Source of the DNA: JAUWQU01 sp964605095
GTDB taxonomy: Bacteria; Planctomycetota; Phycisphaerae; SM23-33
Assembly (NCBI GenBank): GCA_964605095.1
Contig: CAZSBS010000162.1
Span: forward strand, 1 to 11,454
Length of the DNA: 11,454 bases
Reading direction: 5' to 3'
Below the pieces are notes generated by a model that ran no database searches, had not been told where the DNA came from, and worked only from the letters and a program-made list of their open reading frames with translations. Numbering within the stretch: position 1 is the first letter of the stretch; each line of letters starts with the position of its first letter. A program made the translations under genes and the position numbers. Shown here one piece after another: positions 5,865 to 11,454 of the stretch.

Positions 5865-8800
5865 ATGGCCATGGACGGATTTGTTCATCTTCACGTTCAC
5901 TCGCACTACTCGCTGCTGGACGGGGCGAACCGGATCTCGGACCTTGTCCGCACGGCCAAGGCTTTGGGGATGGGGTCGCTGGCGATCACGGATCACGGCA
6001 ACCTCTTCGGCGCGGTGGACTTTTACACCACGTGCAAGGCCAACGACGTCAAGCCGATCCTCGGCATCGAGGCGTACGTTTCCCCGACGACCCGCTTCGA
6101 CAAGTCCATGAACATGCGCGAGGCGTCGTATCACCTGATCCTTCTGGCGGCCGACAACGTCGGCTGGCGGAACATCATGCGCCTTTCCAGCCGGTCGTAC
6201 CTGCAGGGGTTCTACTACAAGCCGCGGGTGGACCGCGAACTGCTGGCCCAGCTCAGCAAGGGCGTTATCTGCACCACCGCGTGCCTCGGCGGGGAGGTGC
6301 CCTCGGCCCTGCTGGCCGGTCACTACGACAAGGCAAAGCGGATCGCCGGCGAGTACCGCGACATCTTCGGGCCAGAGCGGTTCTTCATCGAGGTCCAGAA
6401 CCAGGGCATGCCCGAGCAGGACCAGATCAACCCGGACCTCATCAGCATCGCCCGCGAGTTGGGCGTGGGGATAGTCGGCACGAACGACGTGCATTTCCTG
6501 ACCCGCCAGGACAAGCAGGCCCACGAGGTGCTGACAGCCATATCGACGGGCAAGACCCTGGCCGACGGCGGGGCTTTGAAGTACTCGCCGGAGCTTTACC
6601 TCAAAAGCCCCGACGAGATGCGTCAGGCGCTGCGGCACTGGCCCGAGGCGGCCGACAACGCCGTGCGGATCGCCGAGATGTGCAACGTGGAGATGGACTT
6701 CAAGTCCAAGCACCTGCCGCGTTTCCGCCCGCCCACCGGCCAGACGCCGGAGGAGTACCTTCGCGACCTCGCCTGGAAGGGCCTTTCCGGGCGGTGCGGC
6801 GCGGAGATACCCGAGAAGTACCGCACGCGGATGGAGTGGGAGCTTAAGGTCATCGCCGACAAGGGCTATTGCAGCTACTTCCTGATCGTCAACGACTTCG
6901 TCCAGTACGCTCGCCGCAACGGCATACCGGCGGCCCCTCGCGGCAGCGGCGTTGCGACGCTGCTGGGCTACTCGCTCGGCATTGCCGACGTGGACCCGCT
7001 GGATTACGGCCTGCTGTTCGAGCGTTTCACCGACCCGCAGCGGGAGGAGGCGCCGGACATCGACATCGACATCTGCCAGGAAGGCCGCGGCGCGACCATC
7101 CAGTACACCCGCGACACCTACGGGCACGTCGCTCAAATCATCACCTACGGGACGCTCAAGGCGAAGGCGGCCGTGCGCGACGTCGGGCGCGTGCTGGGTA
7201 TGCCCCTGCCGGAGGTGGACGCCATTTGCAAGCAGGTGCCGGACGGCCCGAAGGTGACACTCGCCAAGGCGATGGATGCCGCGCCGGAACTGCGGACGGC
7301 CTACCAGTCCCGGCCGCAGGTTAAGCAGCTTCTGGACTTCGCCGGCAAGCTCGAGGGCCTGGCGCGGCACAGCGGCGTTCACGCGGCGGGCGTGATCGTC
7401 TGCGATGAGCCGCTGGAGGACCTCGTTCCGCTGTACAAGCAGTCGGACAGCGACGACATCATCACGCAGTGGGACGGTCCGACGTGCGAAAGAGTCGGGC
7501 TGATGAAGATGGACTTCCTCGGCCTGCGGACGCTGACGACCATCCAGCGCGCCCGCGACCTGGTCAAGGCCTCGACAGGCAAAGACATAGATCCCGAGAA
7601 GCTGCCGCTGAATGACCAGAAGGTCTTCGAGTTGTTCCGCAAGGGCGAGACCGATGGCGTCTTCCAGTTCGAGTCCGGCGGGATGAAGGACTTCCTGATG
7701 AAGATGCAGCCGGACCGGATCGAGCAACTCATCGCCGCCAACGCGATGTACCGCCCCGGGCCGATGGAGCTGATCCCCACGTACGTCGCCCGCAAGTCCG
7801 GACGGGAGCAGGTCGAGAGCGTGCATGAGCTCGTCGACGACATCCTGGCTGAGACGTACGGCATCATGGCCTACCAGGAGCAGGTCATGCAGGTGCTCAA
7901 CCGCCTGGGCAAGCTGCCGCTGAACCGCGCGCTTACGCTGATCAAGGCCATCAGCAAGAAGAAGGAAAAGACGATCGCCTCGGAGAAGCCGCAGTTCATC
8001 CAGGGCGCCCGGGAAAACGGCATCGCCGAGGCCGAGGCCGTGCGGCTCTTCGAGTTGATCCTGAAGTTCGCGGGCTACGGTTTCAACAAGGCCCACTCGA
8101 CCCGCTACGCGATCGTGGCGTACCAGACAGCCTACTTCAAGGCGCACCATCCGCCGGAGTTTATGGCGGCCCTGCTGACATTCGAGTGCGGCGACACCGA
8201 CAAGGTCGTACAGTACATGCACGAGGCCAAGCGGATGGGCGTGAAAATCGCCCCGCCGGACATCAACACATGCGCAGCCGACTTCACGGTGGACGGTAAG
8301 GCGGTTCGCTTCGGCCTGGCTGGAGTCAAGGGCGTCGGCCAAAAGGCGGTCGAGGCGATCCTGGTGGCGCGTAAGGATGTCGGCAAGTTCCGCGACCTGT
8401 ATCACTTCTGCGAGCACGCGGACCATCGCGCGGTGAACCGTTCGACGATCGAGGCGCTGATAAAGTGCGGGGCGTTCGACGCCCTCGGCGCCAGCCGGGC
8501 CGCGATGATCGCGGCACTTGACCAGGCCATCCGTCTGGGCCAGTCCGCCGCGGCCGACCGCAAGAGCGGCCAGCTCAGCTTTTTCGGCGCCGAGAGCCTG
8601 CCCGGCGGCAAGGCCCCGCCGCCGCAATTCCCGGATGTCCCGCCGTGGACGGAAACCCAGCTCCTTGCGGCCGAGAAGGAAACGCTGGGCTTCTACGTCT
8701 CCAGCCATCCGCTTGTCGAGCACGCCACCCGCCTGCGCGACCTTTCCCAGCCCGGCGGGATCAGCCTTACCAAACTGGCCAGTTACGCCAATGGGACCGG

Positions 8801-9428
8801 CGTGCTTGTCGGCTGCATGATCTCCGAGTTGCGCCCGACCATGACCAAGACGGGCAAGTCGGCGGGCAAGAAGATGGCCATGCTGACCATCGAAGACATA
8901 ACCGGCAAGTGCGACGCCGTGGCGTTCTCGGAAACCTACGAACGGGCCGCGGGGCTGCTCAAACCCGAGTCGGTGGTGTTCATCAGCGGCACGGTGGACC
9001 GCCGCCGGGAAAAACCCAGTATAATCATCAACGAAGTCTTCAGCGTGGCTGAGGGGATAGAGAAGTTCGCTCGACAGGTGGCTGTCAGGCTTCGCGCCGA
9101 CGGCGGCGAACTGTTCTCGAAGGTCAAAGAAATCATCGACCGCAACAAAGGCGCCTGCCTCCTGGCCTTCAAGGTTTCCGCCCAGTCCCGGCCGGACATC
9201 ACGGTCTGGGTGGCGGCGGACCGCGCGTGGTCCGTCCGTCCGACGCGCGAGTTGTTCAAGGCCCTGGAGGACTTGCTGGGCGACAACTCCGTGAGCCTTC
9301 TTCCCAAGGACCAGCCGGCCGGCAACAACGGGCGGCGATTCTTCCGCAAGAGCGGCCCAGCGGGCGGCAACGGCGGCCCGGGCCGGGCCAACGAGCCTGC
9401 CTCGGCGGCCGTGACACGGTTCAACTGA
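5865..9428 (+). CDS. dnaE: DNA polymerase III alpha subunit (replicative polymerase)
   Basis: This 1187-residue C-family polymerase, the catalytic subunit of the replicative holoenzyme, has normal DnaE length. The N-terminal PHP domain (about 1-280) keeps its metal motifs: HLHVHSHYSLLDG at 8-20, then TDHGNLFG and GTNDVHFL. The palm carries PDIDIDIC at 397-404, with Asp400 and Asp402 at the catalytic positions, and the third Asp is Asp550 in KMDFLGLRTL. The finger region includes PRGSGVATLLGYSLGI and YGIMAYQEQVMQ. A helix-hairpin-helix segment (FGLAGVKGVGQKAVEAI) and an OB fold (GVLVGCMISELRP onward) follow. The C-terminus ends in a Gly/Pro/Asn-rich tail of about 40 residues. The start at 5865 follows a good ribosome binding site; the frame upstream of it overlaps the promoter. 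The gene has its own promoter, divergent from a dNTP-metabolism operon. No intein, frameshift or missing catalytic residue was seen. Confidence 0.97.
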   Translation: MAMDGFVHLHVHSHYSLLDGANRISDLVRTAKALGMGSLAITDHGNLFGAVDFYTTCKANDVKPILGIEAYVSPTTRFDKSMNMREASYHLILLAADNVGWRNIMRLSSRSYLQGFYYKPRVDRELLAQLSKGVICTTACLGGEVPSALLAGHYDKAKRIAGEYRDIFGPERFFIEVQNQGMPEQDQINPDLISIARELGVGIVGTNDVHFLTRQDKQAHEVLTAISTGKTLADGGALKYSPELYLKSPDEMRQALRHWPEAADNAVRIAEMCNVEMDFKSKHLPRFRPPTGQTPEEYLRDLAWKGLSGRCGAEIPEKYRTRMEWELKVIADKGYCSYFLIVNDFVQYARRNGIPAAPRGSGVATLLGYSLGIADVDPLDYGLLFERFTDPQREEAPDIDIDICQEGRGATIQYTRDTYGHVAQIITYGTLKAKAAVRDVGRVLGMPLPEVDAICKQVPDGPKVTLAKAMDAAPELRTAYQSRPQVKQLLDFAGKLEGLARHSGVHAAGVIVCDEPLEDLVPLYKQSDSDDIITQWDGPTCERVGLMKMDFLGLRTLTTIQRARDLVKASTGKDIDPEKLPLNDQKVFELFRKGETDGVFQFESGGMKDFLMKMQPDRIEQLIAANAMYRPGPMELIPTYVARKSGREQVESVHELVDDILAETYGIMAYQEQVMQVLNRLGKLPLNRALTLIKAISKKKEKTIASEKPQFIQGARENGIAEAEAVRLFELILKFAGYGFNKAHSTRYAIVAYQTAYFKAHHPPEFMAALLTFECGDTDKVVQYMHEAKRMGVKIAPPDINTCAADFTVDGKAVRFGLAGVKGVGQKAVEAILVARKDVGKFRDLYHFCEHADHRAVNRSTIEALIKCGAFDALGASRAAMIAALDQAIRLGQSAAADRKSGQLSFFGAESLPGGKAPPPQFPDVPPWTETQLLAAEKETLGFYVSSHPLVEHATRLRDLSQPGGISLTKLASYANGTGVLVGCMISELRPTMTKTGKSAGKKMAMLTIEDITGKCDAVAFSETYERAAGLLKPESVVFISGTVDRRREKPSIIINEVFSVAEGIEKFARQVAVRLRADGGELFSKVKEIIDRNKGACLLAFKVSAQSRPDITVWVAADRAWSVRPTRELFKALEDLLGDNSVSLLPKDQPAGNNGRRFFRKSGPAGGNGGPGRANEPASAAVTRFN

Positions 9429-9441
9429 ATCGCGTCTAACC

Positions 9442-9780
9442 ATGGGCTCGAAATACACGTCGCGGCCCTGTTGTCAGGATGTGCGACACATTCACCAAGG
9501 TGTTGCCCGCGGCGAACTGGCTAAGCTGACGGAGATGAGCAACTTCACGGGCATGACGCTCAAGCTGGAGGCGGGCGAAGTGGACATCGCCACGCGGGCC
9601 AATTCCGGCTGGCAGGCGACTGTGCCTGCCCTGCGCGAATGCATCGACGAGTTCGAGATGCTCTGGAAGCCGACTGACGCGGACCTTACCCGTCAGAAGG
9701 CCGCGGCGTTCACGTGGCAGCATGGTGGGGCAGCGGTCGCGCAGCCAAGGCTGCTGACCCGTTTGGCATCGCAAACAGGC
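9442..9780 (+). pseudogene. Unrecognised coding-like fragment downstream of dnaE
   Basis: A plus-strand frame runs from an ATG at 9442. Between about 9530 and 9723 its codons are strongly GC-biased and the peptide looks natural (MTLKLEAGEVDIATRA, then SGWQATVPALRECIDEFEML). Beyond about 9730 the bias fades, and the open frame continues to 10137 only by running antisense through the lipoprotein gene. No Shine-Dalgarno sequence precedes the ATG. I read this as a remnant of a gene that lost one or both ends, although a short real gene is possible. The family is not recognised. This fragment is the only content of the 417 bases between dnaE and the convergent lipoprotein gene; no terminator was found there. 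Confidence 0.4.
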
Positions 9781-9845
9781 CACAAGTCAGCCATGGCAGC
9801 GCACCCCATAGCACCGCATGACCTCCAATGGCCTTCCAGCCGTTA

Positions 9846-10436
9846 TCAGTTATCAGAGTCTCGTATTGCTCTGTACGAAATCAGCTCTAGCGCCGCCGGG
9901 GCCGGGCATAGCGGCAAGAAACTCTCAACTGGCCCAAACGCGAACGAAACTCGAGTTTCGGGTAACGAAACGTCGCGAGGCATCAGTTTATCTGATTCCT
10001 CGTGCCACACGAACTCCTGTCCCTTGGCCGTTCCCGCCCCGGTGAGATACCCTTCTTGCGTCATCTTCACAACCGCCGCTTCGACGGAATACTGCACGAA
10101 AACGGCATGGCCGTCTTCTGGAGACACGGAATTTTGAATGACGAAAACGAATTTGGCGGTTGCTGCCCTCTCACTGCACCTTGTTACGGCCGCATACCAC
10201 ATCTGCCCTAAGCCATGGTACCGAGGCATAAACCCCAGGACATCGTGACGGTTATCGCCGGCAGCGTAACAGGTGCTTGAACCATGCGGTTGCATCCGCA
10301 ACTCGATCTGGTATAGCCGGTAGATCTCGCCTGGGTCGCCAAGACGGATATGCGCAGAACTTGACTGGGCACAGCCTGCACCCATAGACACCGCCGCGCC
10401 TACGATTAGAATGAAACAAGGTCGCATAGGTCTCAT
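9846..10436 (-). CDS. Putative lipoprotein, possible immunity partner of the upstream RHS-tail zincin
   Basis: This 196-residue protein begins with an export signal: basic MRPMRPC, a hydrophobic FILIVGAAVSM core, then GAGC with Cys22 as the likely lipidated residue. The lipobox is loose, since Gly rather than Leu is at -3. The mature part has mixed charge with no recognisable family; visible pieces include DPGEIYRLYQIELR and VFVQYSVEAAVVKM. The ATG at 10436 was chosen because it overlaps the upstream stop as ATGA and has GGAG nine bases before it. Longer starts (10442, 10511) lie inside the upstream gene and would put residues before the signal. The overlap suggests translational coupling to the secreted zincin-like protein, and the membrane-anchored location would suit a protein that binds or restrains it. 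That role is inference. Confidence 0.7.
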   Translation of the reverse strand: MRPMRPCFILIVGAAVSMGAGCAQSSSAHIRLGDPGEIYRLYQIELRMQPHGSSTCYAAGDNRHDVLGFMPRYHGLGQMWYAAVTRCSERAATAKFVFVIQNSVSPEDGHAVFVQYSVEAAVVKMTQEGYLTGAGTAKGQEFVWHEESDKLMPRDVSLPETRVSFAFGPVESFLPLCPAPAALELISYRAIRDSDN

Positions 10437-11260
10437 TCCCATGGACTCCAGACGTAACGACCCAGTTTGTCGCAGTCGTGACCCGGAATACAGAAGCCGT
10501 ATAGAATCCATGTGTCATAGGTACTGGCAATATCCTGCCATCCAAAGAGGCAAACGTGATGCGGGCGCTCGCCACGAGGCAGGAAGTGTGTTATGTCAAG
10601 TGACCCACCGATGTGTGTTCCTTCGTGAACAAGCAAGGATGCCCTATTGTTGGGTCCGCGGTCGAAGTAGGTTGAGTAATCGGGCGGACACAAATGCACT
10701 GTCTGGCCAAATATCCATGCGACCCAACAAGGAACCCCCTTTTTGCATTGTGGTGATGCGTCCTTGGGTTCGCACTTCACCTTGAAGTTCTGAATGACAT
10801 TCGTTGCGGCATCAAGATACCGAAGGGATTTCTGCATCGCCAAGCCCGTAAATGCTGGGTACTGTCCCTGATCGGCCGCGATTGCGGCGTTGATCTGGCC
10901 ACGAAGGGCTTGTACCTGCTGTAAAGCCCGCGCCTCATCTCCCTTGATCGTGTTGATCTGCTTTGGGGTGCAGCATATGTACTCCTTGAATAGACCCGAA
11001 GGGTCAACATACTTGCTTGGATTGCTGCTGACATATTGATACAGGTTCGGCCCATCGGGGTGCGGCATCGGTGATGGCACAGCAGGATAGACGTTCATGC
11101 CGACGTGAGGTCTGCCGAAACCGCCCGGCACGGGCGTAGCCACCCCGGGGTAGACATTCGAATCATTTCTCATCATGTAGAGCCGGGCATGAGCCGGAGA
11201 AGACAGGGCCGCGATGGCGGCGACACCCACGAGGACTGCGATCAGTTGCGAGCGTTTCAT
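10433..11260 (-). CDS. Secreted RHS-tail protein with HEGTH zincin-like domain (candidate effector)
   Basis: This 275-residue protein has four parts. A Sec signal peptide (1-25) ends in PAHA. A Pro/Gly linker (26-68) contains YPGVATPVPGG. The end signature of an RHS repeat core follows (69-90: DGPNLYQYV, then NPSKYVDPSGL). A variable domain (91-275) contains HEGTH at 212-216, an HExxH zinc-binding motif preceded by LCPPDYS and a hydrophobic SLLV. Asp243 or Asp249 near ILYG could supply a third ligand, as in M35-type aspzincins. About ten cysteines suit an exported, disulfide-bonded protein. Normally this signature sits at the end of a very large RHS protein just before its toxin; here the core barrel is absent and a signal peptide replaces it. 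AAAGGAG lies seven bases before the ATG. It overlaps the downstream lipoprotein gene by four bases. Toxic activity is not shown; a secreted housekeeping protease is the alternative. Confidence 0.8.
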   Translation of the reverse strand: MKRSQLIAVLVGVAAIAALSSPAHARLYMMRNDSNVYPGVATPVPGGFGRPHVGMNVYPAVPSPMPHPDGPNLYQYVSSNPSKYVDPSGLFKEYICCTPKQINTIKGDEARALQQVQALRGQINAAIAADQGQYPAFTGLAMQKSLRYLDAATNVIQNFKVKCEPKDASPQCKKGVPCWVAWIFGQTVHLCPPDYSTYFDRGPNNRASLLVHEGTHIGGSLDITHFLPRGERPHHVCLFGWQDIASTYDTWILYGFCIPGHDCDKLGRYVWSPWE

Positions 11261-11293
11261 TGTCCTGCTCCTTTCGGATTCATGTTCGTGTGG

Positions 11294-11428
11294 TCACCTT
11301 GGCGGCTGGCCCGGCACCGGCGGCTGGTACGGTTGGTGCGGATTCGGCACGCCGGGCGTTGGCACTGGCGGCCCATACGTCGGTGGCTGTGGCACGCCAG
11401 GCGTCACCGGCTGGGGAACGCCCGGCAT
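11294..11428 (-). CDS. Possible small proline-rich peptide with PGVP repeats
   Basis: A 44-codon frame runs from an ATG at 11428 to a TGA at 11294, 33 bases before the RHS-tail gene. It encodes PGVPQP, PGVPQPP and PGVPNP repeats and ends PVPGQPPR. GC-rich third positions and repeat offsets that are multiples of three favour translation. Against it, no Shine-Dalgarno sequence precedes the ATG and a TAG stands three codons upstream in frame, so it cannot simply be the tail of a longer intact gene. It could be a decayed end of a Pro-rich exported protein. A Gly-rich frame on the plus strand (GTPGV repeats) is also open here, and the two cannot be told apart with certainty. Confidence 0.3.
   Translation of the reverse strand: MPGVPQPVTPGVPQPPTYGPPVPTPGVPNPHQPYQPPVPGQPPR
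11346..11428. repeat. Short imperfect direct repeats at the window end
   Basis: Three copies of a 14-base unit are seen: GGCACGCCGGGCGT (11346), GGCACGCCAGGCGT (11391) and GGAACGCCCGGCAT (11415). Their offsets are 45 and 24 bases, both multiples of three, as expected when a repeat is kept in frame by translation. Confidence 0.6.
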
Positions 11429-11454
11429 GTGCGGCTACATGTTCGCTCGGTTCA

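Noticed and set aside
5718..9458. A 1246-codon open frame on the minus strand opposite dnaE
   Set aside because: It is the antisense shadow of a full-length, motif-complete dnaE. High GC suppresses stop codons on the other strand, and its product is Arg/Gly/Leu/Val-biased with no recognisable domain.
9741..9754. GCAGCC-AA-GGCTGC inverted repeat as a dnaE terminator
   Set aside because: The two-base loop is too tight, no T-tract follows, and it lies more than 300 bases from the dnaE stop.
9784..10137. The 3' half of the plus-strand frame that begins at 9442
   Set aside because: From about 9846 it is antisense to the lipoprotein gene, and codon bias is lost before that point.

Overview
The window reads as chromosomal DNA of a high-GC Gram-negative bacterium, most probably a planctomycete (Phycisphaerae-like). 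This rests on strongly GC-biased codons in the core genes, a lipoprotein signal, and a secreted protein carrying the RHS-core end signature (DGPNLYQYV, then NPSKYVDPSGL). No rRNA or other taxonomic marker is present, so the assignment is an inference. No tRNA, CRISPR array, transposase or origin was seen.

Layout. Positions 1-1059 (+) hold the C-terminal part of an unrecognised protein. It overlaps tail to tail with a RhaT-family sugar/proton symporter gene (1031-2098, -). A 304-base gap follows, holding AATGNNA heptad repeats in two inverted arms plus small GC-rich hairpins. Next on the same strand is a glycerol dehydrogenase gene (2403-3515, -). Upstream of that lies a compact two-gene minus-strand operon of visibly lower GC: a nucleoside 2-deoxyribosyltransferase (4990-5631) followed 21 bases later by a dGTPase-like HD phosphohydrolase (3784-4968). 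Divergent from it is a full-length DNA polymerase III alpha subunit gene, dnaE (5865-9428, +). The 233-base divergent region has a good sigma70-like promoter for each direction, and a perfect 10+10 bp dyad encloses the dnaE -10 box.

Right end. After dnaE comes a 417-base stretch with a coding-looking but apparently truncated fragment. Then, on the minus strand, is a pair overlapping by ATGA. The first gene encodes a secreted 275-residue protein made of a signal peptide, a short Pro/Gly linker, the end of an RHS core, and a Cys-rich domain with a HEGTH zinc-protease motif. The second encodes a 196-residue lipoprotein. A small proline-rich reading frame with PGVP repeats lies just upstream of this pair at the window edge.

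How the genes may work together. Two pairings stand out. Dgt would convert dGTP (or other dNTPs) to deoxynucleosides and NDT would move or remove the deoxyribose, so together they form a candidate dNTP-removal or salvage route beside the replicative polymerase gene. The RHS-tail zincin and its translationally coupled lipoprotein look like a miniature secreted effector with a candidate immunity or partner protein. Both proposals are inferences from domain content and gene order.
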